Source of the DNA: Anaspis maculata
Lineage: Eukaryota; Arthropoda; Insecta; Coleoptera; Scraptiidae
Direction: 5' to 3'
Assembly: GCA_949128115.1 (NCBI GenBank)
Contig: OX421964.1
Span: 45,610,601-45,674,600, forward strand
Length of the DNA: 64,000 nucleotides
The notes below the pieces were generated by a model that made no database searches, had not been told where the DNA came from, and worked only from the letters and a program-made list of their open reading frames with translations. Positions 1 through 11,754 of this stretch are shown here, piece after piece. A program made the translations under genes and the position numbers. The stretch's first letter is position 1. Each line of letters begins with the position of its first letter.

Positions 1-117
1 AATTATGACAGGATAACTTGTTGTCATATAATTGTTTTGTGTTGCTGTAATTATTAAATAACAAAAAAAAATGAAGTTCGACAGTTGCTGTTGCTATGAT
101 TCAATTGTTGAGAACGG

Positions 118-342
118 TACATATTATATCCCATACACTTTCTATTTTCAGTAGAATGACTTTTCGGAGCAAAATAAAGTGACAAGCTGGGGTGCTGGGA
201 AAATACGACCGATGGCCGCTGAATCGCTGATAGCTTCGCTCAAAAATTTTGCAGGTGCCATCAGCCATCGGGAGCTTGTCACTTTATTTTTGCTCCAAAA
301 AGTCATTCTACTGAAAATAGAAAGTGTATGGGATATATGTTA
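118..342. mobile_element. Small foldback MITE
   Basis: Two arms of about 67 bases (about 123-189 and 273-339) are near-perfect reverse complements. They run from ATCCCATACACTTTC to AAAGTGACAAGCT and back, and enclose a loop of about 83 bases. There is no coding capacity. The open frames across it are by-products of the palindrome. The exact ends and target duplication are unclear because both flanks are AT-rich. The structure is seen directly; calling it a MITE is inference. Confidence 0.7.
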
Positions 343-1648
343 TTGTAGTGGAAGGTCACTACTTTGTTGCTTGATTCTTTTGAATCAAGCCAGATCAGCT
401 GTTGTTTTAGAAGAATTATGTTATGATAAGTAATATTTATTAGATAAATTTAAATAGATTTTCTCACAATTTAATTCTCTATCAACATGTTTATTCAAAT
501 TATTCAAATACAACATGCAACACTTCTCTTTAAAGGTTAATAAATAGAAAATTATGCGTCACCCTGTATTAGGCAAGAACCAGATCTATTTTCTGTGCAC
601 AATTGAATTCTGCAGACAAAATACTGCAAGAATCACCTTTAATTTTAAAGTCAACTGTAGAAACCAAAGACGTCGTCTTACCACGAAACAGAATTATTTG
701 ACTACCTATTTTATTAATATTTTTTCGGCAGCTTACTTGTCGAAATAAATTATAAGTGTTACATGTAGGTATTTGTAATTAGAAAAAAGGGCTCCGTGGA
801 ATGACGCAATAAAATTGATGGTGTTGTATTTAAAATAAAGAAGTTGCATGTCACACCTTGTATGCGGTACCAATTAGAAAACTTTTGAAGGACTGATTCA
901 AGGTCCCTGGGAAAAATCGTGAAGCAAAAGTTTTCCAAAATATCTCAAAGGGGAACCTTCTAAAGGGGGGTGAATTTCATCGTGAACACTATGTACGTGC
1001 TGCATGCAAGTCCGAAACTCTCACTCGCGTCCTTACAAGGCGCCTGCTGCTGGAGATGCAGCTTCATTTGAATAAGCGCTCCGGGCGACGTGCGCCTCAG
1101 CTATGATGTATCAACATATTTTAATATTTAAGAGCTTAATGAGGTGTAATTTTATGTTTTGCCTGAAAGTGAGTGTGGAATTATTGTAATTATGATTAAT
1201 GGTCCGGGCTTTTCACACATTCCCTTTGATCATCACGTGTAATTTACTTGGAATATTAATTTAAACTGATTTCGGATCGGGCGTCAAGTGTTATCGATGG
1301 AGATTCCACACATCGATCGCCAGGGCCGACGGATAAAAAAAGGGATGAATTATGCTTATGTACGAGACATTAACTTCAAATAACCGTAGGGGGTGACTTA
1401 TTGACCGGGCACACCATACCAGCCAACAATTTGTGACCATACTCGTTATAGCAACGCCGGTGTGGCTACGTGAAAAACAAAGGGCTTATGGTGTTTTAAC
1501 ACGAATCAAATGGGTTGCAACAGTTGTAATTAGGCGTCGTGTTCCATGGAGTATGACGCCCACAAAGACATGAAGACCATGCCATAATCGATGGACGTTA
1601 TAATAAGGTATCTAGGCATGCACATCAAAGTATGGTGATGATAAGTCA
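343..1648. other. No gene recognised
   Basis: AT-rich sequence with only short open frames and no family motif. I see no exon-like frame, RNA gene or repeat that I can support. Confidence 0.5.
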
Positions 1649-1650
1649 TA

Positions 1651-2670
1651 TACACACATCAAAAGAATCTAGGGGACAAGCAAATTCAGACGATTTCTAA
1701 AATCATCATAACTTTTGATTCCCGTGAGTGATTTCATATCAGTTTTCAGTGTTCGATTGCCCAATCTTTCGTTTTCATGCCTTGATCACGTCAAATACGA
1801 ACAGTGTTTCATAAGGTTGCTACAGGGTGATTAATGGAACAGTGAAAAATTGCCGAAAGTTCAGTACGAGCGCGATTTCCCCAAAAAATATTACATGCAT
1901 TCCAATAGCACAGTTATGAAGATCGGTGTTCCAGCTTCAGTAACGTTTTTGAATTTTGAAAATCGAAGGTGAATTGCCTAAGATATTGCCATGTTGAACT
2001 TTCAAGAAAAAAGAAAGTGGTCCGATTTCATTGAAACTTGGAACACACTCATGTCTGGTTCAAGTAATTGGAATGTCAAGGTCAAATGTGACTTTCGATC
2101 ACTTTCGAGCCGCTATATTGAACTTTTTACATAAATGATTCAATTTGAATAAAACTTGAAACACACTAAAATTGAATCATTTACATAAAAGTTTGATGTG
2201 GCGGCTTGGAAGTGACCGAGAAAGACATTTGACCTTGGAATTCCAATTACTGAAACAAGACATGAATGTGATCCAAGTTTCAATGAAATCGGATCACTTC
2301 TTGGGAGTTCAACATGGCGGCACAAAATGATCAATATCTTTGGCAATTTACTTTCGATTCTCAAAATTCAAAAACGTTACTGAAGCTGATATACTAGTCT
2401 TCATAACTGTGCTATTGAAATGCATTGAAATTTGTTTCTGGGAAATCGCGCTCGTACTGAACTTTCGGCAATTTTACACTGTTCCATTGATCACACTGTA
2501 GAAACTTTATAGAACATTGTTCGTATCTGACGTGATCAAGACACGAGAACGAAGGATTGGGCTATCGAACACTGGAAACAGACATGAAATCGCTGGCGGC
2601 AATCAAAAGATATGATGATTTTAGAAATCGTCAGAATTTGCTTGTCTCCTAGATTCTTTTGATGTGTGTA
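1651..2670. mobile_element. 1.0-kb palindromic foldback element
   Basis: The element is a near-complete inverted repeat. The left arm starts TACACACATCAAAAGAATCT and the right arm ends with its exact reverse complement. The arms stay alignable inward almost to the centre near 2150, with scattered mismatches (for example the segments around 1845-1880 and 2440-2490). TA dinucleotides lie directly outside both ends (1649-1650 and 2671-2672), as expected for Tc1/mariner-type target use. There is no transposase. The inner part carries the 'GATCGGATCACTT...ATGGCGGC' text also found in other repeats of this window. Confidence 0.8.
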
Positions 2671-3000
2671 TAATCAGTTTCACGGCTTTTTTCATTGGAC
2701 TAAGGTATGGAAAAAATATTACGTTTGTACGAAGCTAACGTCATCGCAGTCAGTTTTGTATAGATGTGGTATATTGTGTGTAGAGTTTATATTAAATTGA
2801 CCAGTTTCATGTTGAGAAAATCTTCCAATACAGGCCACTCAAACGTTGGGTCTTGTCTCGTGCAGTTCAACTCGATCGTATAATGTCCTATGAGAGTTTT
2901 CTCAACTCACTGGGGGCCACTGGGCGGCGGGCATTTTCGTTCCATTTTCTTCAGTACTGCTGCTGTCGCGCTGCTGCTCGATTTCATTTAGTGACCGCCA
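2671..3000. other. Spacer without recognised gene
   Basis: No motif is recognised. The stretch at 2830-3000 leads directly into the gypsy fragment and may be unrecognised retroelement sequence. Confidence 0.4.
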
Positions 3001-3355
3001 CTATTCAGCATACAGACCGTCTTCCATCTTCCAGTTGGTATGTCGGTCTGAAGAATTTCGGACAGCCTCCAGCAACCCTTGATACCACGTATCATTGAGC
3101 GTATTACGCTCTTCGAAGGTCAGCACATTCACCTCTAGTGGTGCTCTTGACAAGGTATCAGTGACAATGCTCTGGCTTCCTTTGCGATGTATGAAGGTAA
3201 TATCAAACTGCTGTAGTTTCATGACCCAACGGCTCAATTGGCCGCAGGAGTCTTTCAAATTATCAAGCCAGATCAACGAGTGGTAACCGGTGATCCTGTA
3301 AACGGTATGCCTTCCATACAAGGTGTACCAGGCAACAAAAAAAATATTCAATTGG
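3001..3355 (-). pseudogene. Decayed Ty3/gypsy pol fragment (RNase H end)
   Basis: The minus-strand frame from about 3350 to 3001 reads like the end of a Ty3/gypsy RNase H domain and the start of the tether to integrase. Visible motifs are YTLYGR, then HSLIWLDNLKD, SRWVMKLQQFD, FIHRKGS and TDTLSRAP. In the family these correspond to the block 'DH(H/S)AL.WL....RL.RW...L..FD....H..G..N..ADALSR'. The usual catalytic-site neighbourhood is altered (GY where DH is common). Reverse transcriptase, integrase and LTRs are missing, so this is a relic. Its upstream end is cut by the inverted-repeat element starting at 3331. Confidence 0.75.
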
Positions 3356-3504
3356 GAGGAAGTCTGACCTTTTAGCTTTCTTTTGAGGGGGCGCCTAAGC
3401 TTGTAGATGCTCTTATTTCCAAGAAAATGCAATTTTAATTGGGCGAGTCACAAGAATTCAAAAATTCATGACCGACGAAACAAAATACTTCAGATGAAAA
3501 AAAT

Positions 3505-3635
3505 TGTATATTACATACCGAGGCGGGAAGTGCTTCATTCCTGCTTCGAGCATAGCTGCGAGCAAAGCTCCCTGCTCGAAGCAGGAATGAAGCAATTACC
3601 GCCGAGAGTATGTATACTATTTTAATCACAATCAT
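3505..3635. repeat. GAGGCGGG hairpin repeat, copy 1
   Basis: An imperfect hairpin of the form GTATATTACATACCGAGGCG ... CCGCCGAGAGTATGTATAC, with GAAGTGCTTCATT and AATGAAGCAATTAC inside the arms and the inner palindrome GCTTCGAGCA/TGCTCGAAGC at the loop. Related copies lie at 3886-4016 and 49226-49336. Probably a small MITE or the end of a larger one. Confidence 0.65.
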
Positions 3636-4480
3636 TTAGAATGGTTAGAATATAGATTTGGAGTTTAAATAGTGAATTAGGCTATTAGAATCATCAATAA
3701 TTATATCACAAACACCATACCATAATAATAGCTGGCACCCTTAACCCCACAAAACTGCGCTTGACTCTAAGATTGGAGCCCCTCCACACCTGTCATTCCA
3801 TCATCCATCTGTCAATTGTCAATCAGTCAAGGAGGCCATGCACTTTCCGCCCACTAACCGGGGCGGTAAGTGATTTCGGAGGCGGAAATAGTATATTACA
3901 TACCGAGGCGGGAAGTGCTTCATTACTGCTGAGAGCAAGATAGCTGCGAGCTTAAGCTCGCAGCTATGCTCGAAGCAGGAATGAAGCAATTACCGCCGAG
4001 AGTATGTATACTATTTTATTCACAACCATTTTCAACACTTTAACTAGCCAATAAATAGGAATTAGTCTGGCTTCATTGGATTTATTTTTCATTAATTTAT
4101 TTGTTATTATTTTTTTCATGTTCATCCTCATTTTCCTGGGGCCTTGGAGCCCAGAACCAGTCTCAGCCAAATTTTAACACAGCGGCCGGACCGGTATACT
4201 TGTTCATGTCACTTTTATACCACTTCAGCTGGTTAGAATGAAGATTCGAAGTTTAAATAGTGAATTAGGCTATTAAAGTCATCAATTATATTATGAACAC
4301 CATACCATATAATAATAACTGGCACCCTTAACATCACAAAACTGCGTTTGACTCTTCCATTCGAGCCCCTCTACACTTGTCATTCCGTCATCCATCTGTC
4401 AATCAATCAAGGAGGCCGTGCACTTTCCGCCCTCTAACCGGGGAGGCAAGTGATTTCGGGGGCGGAAAATAAAATCATCA
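3636..4480 (+). repeat. Partial tandem duplication containing hairpin copy 2
   Basis: The segment 3636-3886 (TTGGAGTTTAAATAGTGAATTAGGC ... through the GATTTCGGAGGCGG end) recurs as 4225-4475. Between them lie the second GAGGCGGG hairpin (3886-4016) and about 190 bases that copy 1 lacks (TTCACAACCATTTT ... TATACCACTTCAGCTGG). The longer version is again present at 49330-49640. It is non-coding. Confidence 0.65.
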
Positions 4481-4551
4481 ACAAAGCGTCTTTTTCGAAC
4501 TTTTTAAAAGTCAGTAATGAGGCTATTTCTATAGTGGTTGTGAATAAAATC
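4011..4551. mobile_element. MITE with TTTTATTCACAACCA ends
   Basis: The left end TTTTATTCACAACCA (4011) faces the right end TGGTTGTGAATAAAA (to about 4550). The same pair bounds 49330-51349, and sequence outside the right end differs between the two sites. This supports a mobile unit with short terminal inverted repeats. The inner sequence is shared with the 49-kb copy only in its first 310 bases or so. Confidence 0.5.
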
Positions 4552-5001
4552 TTTGTTCTCTGGGCATTCCATTGATGTGTCGCTGATGTCTGTACCTGGT
4601 CCAGTAAGCCAGATATTCTGTCTTACAGTCCAGCAACCACAATAATCGCAGTTCATGACGTCACCGATCACACATGGCTAATGGTGAGTCCAGGTATGGT
4701 AAGTGAAAAAGAGTGCTACCGATTATTGTGGTTGCTGGACTGTAAGACAGAATATCTGGCTTACTGGACCAGGTATAGACATCAGCGACACATCAATGCA
4801 AAGCCCAAAGAAATAGTCTTTTTTTTCATCTGAAGTACTTACTTTGTTTTGTCGGTCATGAATTTTTGAATTCTTGTGACTCGTCCGATTGAAACTGCAT
4901 TTTCTTGGAAACTAGAGCACCTACAAGCATCGGCGCCCCCTCAAGAGAAAGCTAGAAAAAACGTCAGACTTCCTTCCAATTGAAATTGTTTTTTTGTTGC
5001 C

Positions 5002-6641
5002 TTGATATTTTCTGAGCAAATCACAGCTGTACAGCTGGTACTGTATACAGGGTCTTTGCAAACTTAGGATGGAACATTGAACCGCAGTTCGGGAAATGCT
5101 TCAAAAGTATCAGAAAAATGTTGAAAAAAATGTACGGTTTTTATTTTTAAAAATATGGACGGTCAAAAGGTGGTCTTTCGACCCCTTCTATTTTTGTTAT
5201 TTTGAAAGATTTCAGTAAACTATTTTCAACAGCCAAGGAGCAATGCTTTTGAACCTTTGAATGATTCTCCTGAGAAATTTGGTGGGCACTTGTACCACCG
5301 CATCATGAATACTCAATGCATTTTCCCAACAAGTTCCATCCGATCCACCCCTATTTCCATCCATAAGTCACAAATTAAACAATAAACATTGGCCCCCGTC
5401 GTATACCGCCAATATGGTATTTGTCTATTAACCCGAGTTCCCAGGCCAGTTTAAAAAGCATTCATCAAAGCCACCCCACGCACCCTATCAGAGACACATC
5501 CCCATTTTAACACCCGCTCGTTGTGTACTAACTGCACTAGCCGCCTGCCTGGGAGAGCACACCAGCACTGGACTCACGGGACTATTATTTCCTCGTGTCA
5601 CCATCAAGTTATACGCGATAAATAATTGAATGTGTGCTTCGGGTGTGCGGTGCCTAATTCAGTTCTTCTTATTTTGTTCCCACAAGATGCCACCCGCGTG
5701 ATTTTGAATTGTCATGATATAAAACGAAAGTTTTCGCCGTATAAAGCTGCGACTCAATTTAAACTGGACGCGGTATCTCACAGTAAACAAGTGATAGTGT
5801 TTTCTCTTCGGGTCCGTGGCAGTCAGTCACGATACGACCTAGGAATCAAGTAGTAGCCGTTGGCCACCACATTGCCTGCTCCATCATTGTCGAGACATAA
5901 AGTACACAGGAAAGTTATAAGATTTTTCTGCTTTTAGATCTCTGTACACGTTGCGACAGACTGTCGGCGACAGTATAGAACAATGCGAATTATGCAAATT
6001 CTTGTAGTACAGACTTGTAATAATTAATAGTCGACAATAAATCCAATAAATTCGAATAGTTTTTCGAGTAAACCGCCGGCGAACGTGATTAGAGTTGCAC
6101 CCACACCTTGATGCCGGCCAGGGTACCTTGCCTACCTTATACCTGTGAGAGTTCAGATGATTTAATCTGTTGCGTTGGCCAACTAATATGATATATTATA
6201 AAATATAATTAATGAAGGAATTACGCGTAGCAATTCGAACGATTAGGAAAGTGCGCGCGATTCGCCTATGTGTGGTAATTTCTTAATTGGGTTATGTCAG
6301 ATTCGACGCCAAAATATGATAAATGATTTTGTTACAGCAACAGCATCGATGTGACACGAAGAAATGATTGGAAATATTTACTTCGATATTGACACGCGGA
6401 GACTTCAATGCTGGGTCAGAGGAGGAGAATGAGAGTCCTCGCGCGATATAAATTTACTCCGATACTCCACAGCCCATTAACCGGAACAATGGTGAGCTCA
6501 TGTGACAGCAGAGGGCGTGCCTGATTGATATCGACATCGAGGCGATGGCCCGACCCGCTTTGGTGGCCGCTTCCTTGTGACCCCGCCGGTCAAAACTCCG
6601 CACAGGGGCGGATTATTCGTCGTCGTCGTTCCTCTTTACCT
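5002..6641. other. No gene recognised
   Basis: Mostly unique-looking sequence. The stretch 5160-5240 (TTTCGACCCCTTCTATTTTTG...) resembles the arm of the inverted repeat at 12973, so it is probably a relic of that family. Open frames of up to 75 codons show no family motif. Confidence 0.45.
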
Positions 6642-7998
6642 GGTGCGTGTAGTGTTGCCGTCTAGACAAGACAAGACAAGAGTTGCCCTACTCTTGTCTT
6701 GTCTTGAAATATCAAGATAATTTCAAAATTTCAAGACAAGACTCTAACTCTTGATGGAAATTTTTCAAGAGTCTAGATAGACTCTTGAAAGCAAATTACT
6801 ATAAAACCCCCTTCTTCCAAGAAAAACACGTGACAGAAATATAAACATCTTTCAGCAAGAAAAACAGAGGAACAGTGAGGAGCAAGGAGCACCCTTCGAA
6901 TAGGGACTGTGCTTCAATAAAATATTTTACTTGGGTATAATTAAGTTCACATTTCGAAAAAAAAACTACTTTTATTGACACTGAAATTCATCATTGGTGT
7001 GAATACTGTGAATGCTGAAAGAAAAGGTTGTCACCGCCACCCCCGACCAGTTAGTAGACGTATTTCTGCAATGGAGTCTTATATAAAATGCGAGATAAAA
7101 TGACAAGATACGATTTTATAGCCGTAGGTTGATGCCTGAATCTGAATAAATATAGTCAACTACTGTTCATTTAAAAAAGTACTCAAAAAATCTGGCACCG
7201 GAAAAAAATATAGAATTTCAACTCACCGCAGTCCATCGGTTCGAATCGAATGAATAAGCAAGCCAAAAACAATACGAGGCTTCCATGAAAGTCAAGAAAC
7301 AGTCAACGAAAGAGTCACAGTCAAGAAAAAGTTAAACAATCAACCTCCAATATTATTTTGCTGTTTGATGTTCGAAACATTTCTGCTGGACGAATAAATG
7401 TAAATAATTGGGTTCAAGCACGATCCAGAGTTCCCAGATGTCGTGGTGCAGACGTGGTCCAATTTTTTTGTCGAAAATATACCGATTATTTGCAGACCTG
7501 TGTCAGGTTCCTGCTTGTGTCAACCTGACGCGGGCAAAAAGTCTAACTTCACTCAAGTTGTAGAAAGAACACCAGCCTTATCGGTATTTTGCCTTGGTAC
7601 CTTGCCTTGCCTTGGCAGCATGTTGTCTGAATAATTCTCCTTTTATTGGCAAGAAACACTTTGTATCGCAACTATTGCCAAGGAGCCTCATCGAGCTACC
7701 TAATTTCTTAGAAGTTGCGATCTGAGAAGGCGCAGCTTTTTTTGGAAAAGTAGAAATGGAGATGTTGGAGCAGCCCTTGAAACAAAAATCACTTGGACGA
7801 AACCTTCGCATGAGAACCGGAAAAAACAGTAGAGACATACAGAGTCCGAAGGAGATGTCATGTGAATATATAATCATAAGACATCAATATAACTCGACAT
7901 GTCATCTCTCTGGCAACGCTTTTCCGTTTTCTGATGCAAAATTGATAAATTCATAGTGAACTGCCACCACAAACCAAGAATCAAATTGTCTTCTGATA

Positions 7999-9037
7999 CA
8001 GGGTGTTTCCAAAATGATGTTACAAACTTCTAGGGAGATTCCCCATCAAAAATGGACAAGGAAAATATATACCTTTGATGTCCTAAAATGCTCAGTTGAA
8101 AAGTTACAGGGTGTTCAAGTTGACTTTTTAAAACTGATTTTTTGACATAAGTTTTGAACCGTTTAACCGATTTTGTTCAAGTTCTCACCAAAGTTAACTG
8201 AAATAAGTCCCTACCGGATAATAGTAACGTGTTGGAGAAAAAAGTTCAGGGGCGTAGATAATGGGGGCTGTCCTCATATTTCCCCCCCTATTTTTTACAC
8301 CCCTAGCTATTTTCCCAAATTGTTCTTATTTTTTTATTCTACGTTTAATTTAGAGAAAAAAGTTACTCTTGCAAAATTTTGATTGGAGGCTTCGTTTTTG
8401 AGATATCTGAGTTTGAAACTTTGGAAAACATCTCGAAATCACCACTTTCAATGAGCCCAATTTTTTTTCCCTGAAAAGCTCTCGTTTCTCAGAGGAAATA
8501 GTGGTTTATCAACTTAGAAAATTGAAGAGAACCTATTTCTGCTGAAAAATCATGAGTTTTTTTTTATTCCAATTTTTTGGCCTTGGAAAGTGGCAATTTC
8601 GAGATGTTTTCCAAAGTTTCAAACTCAGATATCTCAAAAACGAAGCCTCTAATCAAAATTTTGCAAGAGTAACTTTTTTCTCTAAATTGAACGTAGAATA
8701 AAAAAATAAGAACAATTTGGGAAAATAGCTAGGGGTGTAAAAAAGAGGGGGGGAAATATGAGGACAGCCCCCATTATCTACGCCCCTGAACTTTTTTCTC
8801 CAACACGTTACTATTATTCGATAGAGACTTATTTCAGTTAACTTTGGTGAGAACTTGAACAAAATCGGTTGAACGGTTCAAAACTTATGTCAAAAAATCA
8901 GTTTTAAAAAGTCAACTTGAACACCCTGTAACTTTTCAACTGAGCATTTTAGGACATCAAAGGTATATATTTTCCTTGTCCATTTTTGATGGGGAATCTT
9001 CCCTAGAAGTTTGTAACACCATTTTGGAAACACCCTG
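7999..9037. mobile_element. 1.04-kb palindromic foldback element (family P1)
   Basis: A nearly complete palindrome. The left end is CAGGGTGTTTCCAAAATGAT and the right end mirrors it, with TA on both outer sides (7997-7998 and 9038-9039). The two arms are so alike that mirror-image 69-codon frames (8173-8382 plus, 8653-8862 minus) differ at only two residues. These frames are not genes; they read the same arm twice. A second, more diverged member lies at 37952-38965. It is inserted in the hAT-type element. Confidence 0.85.
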
Positions 9038-9346
9038 TATATGAAATTCACAATACACAGAAAGATGCTTCTATGTGTTGTTTTGTTTTTCCTAATTTTC
9101 AAAATATTCATGGACAGTAGACTGCCTATCAGACACAGCCTGACAACAACGGTCAATGCATAATGACATGATGGCCTGCCTAGTGCGCAAGCGCAGAACA
9201 GGTTTATTGCTTCATTATTCTCCCAATTTAAACTCACAAATTCCCAGATTTTTTTCTAAAAAAGTAGGGACTTTTGAGACGAGATATTTTATATCGTCTG
9301 TAGTGATCTCGGTACTTTGATTTCAACAAATAAAAGAAAAATAATA

Positions 9347-9477
9347 CGGGGTGTTTATAAGAAACTGTGATCGCGGCAGGCATGGGTCGGGCCGAAAAAC
9401 GCAGTAACAGGCGTAATTGTAGTGATCGAAAGCGGATTCCAAAGGTGATGCGATCACAAACGTTTATAAACACCCGG
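9347..9477. mobile_element. 131-bp MITE
   Basis: The ends CGGGGTGTTTATAA and TTATAAACACCCGG are flanked by TA (9345-9346 and 9478-9479). Inside, GTGATCGC and GCGATCAC pair again. It is short, non-coding and nested in the hAT-type element. Confidence 0.75.
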
Positions 9478-9839
9478 TATAAGAGCCCTTTGCGATCATT
9501 TTCATTTCAAGAAGATATAGTTTTGAATAGCATTTTCTCATACCGTTTACCCTTATTTATGTCATTTTATGTTGTCAATAGACTCTGTAAGAAATCTCCA
9601 AGCTAATCACACATTCAGTGGAAAATGAAAACCATCAACGGAGAGGAATATCTATATCTGTTTTTTTTTTAATTTTTTCTTTTCAAGAGTCCATCAAGAC
9701 TCTTGATCTTGACAGCCCAACTCTTGTCTTGTCTAGAAATTTCAAGACAAGAGTTTCTAGAGGTCTTGTCTAAGTCTTGACGCCCTTTCAAGACAAGAGT
9801 CTAGAAAGTCTAACTCTAGACGGCAACACTAGGTGCGTG

Positions 9840-10257
9840 CGTGTATGTGGGCTGATTAGGCCGCGGGCTCCGGCAATTACTATTGACATGTTAATTCGAA
9901 TTTGGCTCTAGAGCCTTTTTATCATAGATGACCCGGAGAGCTTCTTGTCTCGTCTGGGAGATGGAAATCTTTTTTTTAAATCTAAATCCAACAATAGCCT
10001 GTTCAATAATACAAGCCCAAAACATAACTACCTAACTGAACAAGAGGACAGTTGAGCATAACAATCGAATTTATTACCGAAACGATCCTGCGGTGGACTG
10101 GATAAACTTCGGGTATATGTTTGAATAAATTTAAGTTAAATTAAAGAACTTGGTGTAGATGGTGAGGTCTGTTTATTATTTCTTTGATAGCTGATGGCTC
10201 TTGACTTCATACGGTTTGGAATAAATTGCTACGAATAAGATTGATGTTTGTACTTAC
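9840..10257. other. Spacer, no gene recognised
   Basis: AT-rich sequence between the hAT-type element and a gypsy LTR. Nothing is recognised in it. Confidence 0.5.
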
Positions 10258-10636
10258 TGTTACGAATTTTCTTCGATATCATACTATTCAACTTATCTGA
10301 TGTGCTGACTGTCGCCCCAAACTGAAATCTGACTTGCGTCCTAGTCTGGCTTTGCCGCCCTTCTATACTCGCGTCGGTTATTCGAGAATATTTCAGCTTC
10401 TTTCGGAAAGATCTCGTAGACTCTCGTCGCTTTCATTGTCGTTGCGGTATACACTCTAGCATTGTCAGGAAGTCCGTTCGCAGAAGCTCTAGAAAATCAG
10501 AATAGAAAATAGAAAAAAGCAAGCTCTTGAAGTACGATTCCTCCGCCAATTGTGCAGATGTGTCTTATTCGTGCGTCGTGGTCTCCAACGAGTTTCCTAA
10601 CGCTGCGCTCGTCCCGAGCAGGCATCTTGTATAACA
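10258..10636 (-). repeat. Putative 3' LTR of a decayed gypsy element
   Basis: Read on the minus strand this 379-base block starts TGTTATAC and ends TTCGTAACA, the TG...CA pattern of LTRs. It follows, after a MITE insertion, the tail of a gypsy integrase at 11337-11525 in the same orientation, with a G-rich stretch TTTTGGGGTAAT in between that could be the remains of a polypurine tract. No second LTR is present in the window, so the boundaries rest on terminal sequence and context. Confidence 0.5.
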
Positions 10637-10639
10637 ATA

Positions 10640-11336
10640 GGGTAGTGACCACCATCGAAAAATATAAACAAAAATCATACTAATCGAATGTAGAGCCTTA
10701 ATAGCAAGACTACGTTTCGTGAAAATTCAAAAAAAAAGTTCCAAGTGTCTCGAAATCTGCCTTGAAAGTGGCTACTTTTGCGAACGATTTCAAATCTACC
10801 GAGCTGTAAGGCGGGCTGTGACGTTTCAATCTTTTGACAGTAGTGGGGATGACCCCACCTCCGTTGCCTGTGTGTCAGTGTTGACGTTGACGTTTGCCGG
10901 CATAACATAACCATTGAAGTCTGATGTAGTTTTGAGATATTCATAAATCATAAAATATTTTACCATGGGTAAATTTTGGGAAGTCGCCTGTTCACAATCG
11001 GGCTCCACATTTTCAAGCAAAACAACTAAACAACACGAATCACCGCACAGATACAAAAAGCGTAAACAATATAACAATCAGCTGTTATGAGCGTTGACGG
11101 GTTGACGCTAGTGCTTTTTGTAGTAAGTTCTGTAGTGTTGTCAAGCCTGCTTCTCCGCCTATGAAAGATTGTGACGTCATCGCGCCCGAGATCGCGCCAA
11201 ATTTGAAATGATCGAAAACTTTCATAATTTTTTTTTACCAAGAAAACTTGCGAAAAAATTCTGTTAACTATATAGCGTCACTTATCAAGAAGTGAACTTT
11301 TAAAAAAAATATTAAAAAAAAATTCGGTCACTACCC
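10640..11336. mobile_element. 0.7-kb MITE with GGGTAGTGACC ends
   Basis: The terminal inverted repeats GGGTAGTGACC / GGTCACTACCC are directly flanked by TA (10638-10639 and 11337-11338). The interior is AT-rich toward both ends and has no transposase. It splits the gypsy integrase tail from its LTR, so it is younger than that element. Confidence 0.75.
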
Positions 11337-11525
11337 TATTACCCCAAAACTCCAATACCGTGCGAGTCCACCGAGGTGAACAACTGTTATCATCTTATCT
11401 CAGGGGCTCTGTGGATCCGGTACCTGACAAATTGAGCTTCGGGGATTCTCCCTTTTCCTTCTTGAGTTGGGGACTGTACAGCCACACAATATCACTTGCT
11501 TGAAATCCTCCAAAGTTGACCTTAT
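11337..11525 (-). pseudogene. Ty3/gypsy integrase C-terminal relic
   Basis: The minus strand from 11525 reads FQASDIVWLYSPQLKK, then SPKLN, then a stop, and in another frame VVHLGGLARYW. In gypsy integrases of the 412/mdg1 type the C-terminus carries 'F..GD.VWLYNP..KKG.SPKL....GPY.V...I.D..YRI...KVVH.DRLA.Y'. The order fits, with the GPY segment deleted and a frame change between the two parts. It is followed by the MITE at 10640 and the putative LTR. Clearly broken. Confidence 0.7.
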
Positions 11526-11754
11526 CTTTATCGTATCGTATCGTATTATATCAATCGCATCGCGTTTTTATCCGGTCCGTGGAAATAATTATTGCCCATT
11601 CGTACCCGTTTTTCATCTTTAACATCAGCTTTCATTGGGTCCAGAGAGCCCTAACCCCCAGCTCTTCCTTCTTCTGAGGTCTCTGTCCGAGCTTACAGGT
11701 AGAAGTGGTCGACAGCTTTCACTAGGTATATCGCTAGCAGTACCCCATTTTTTA

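Larger units (their letters stand above)
3331..5001. mobile_element. Inverted-repeat element broken by nested insertions
   Basis: The outer arms begin GGCAACAAAAAAA (3331) and end TTTTTTTGTTGCC (5001). They align as reverse complements over 3331-3503 and 4826-5001. The alignment resumes at 4561-4648 against 4713-4808, around a spacer containing GACGTCACC. The left arm is therefore interrupted by about 1 kb of other sequence (3504-4551) that the right arm lacks. The element lies inside the decayed gypsy fragment. It has no coding capacity. Confidence 0.75.
6650..9831. mobile_element. hAT-type element, non-autonomous, 3.18 kb
   Basis: The ends are TAGTGTTGCCGTCTAGA and its reverse complement. 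The subterminal regions (6660-6790 and 9690-9825) are crowded with the motif TCAAGACAAGAGT in both orientations. The 8-base sequence GGTGCGTG directly flanks both sides (6642-6649 and 9832-9839), a perfect target duplication of the length typical of hAT transposons. No transposase frame or BED finger is visible inside, so it needs a transposase in trans. It contains two later insertions, at 7999-9037 and 9347-9477. The structure is seen directly; the superfamily is assigned from duplication length and terminal pattern. Confidence 0.85.
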
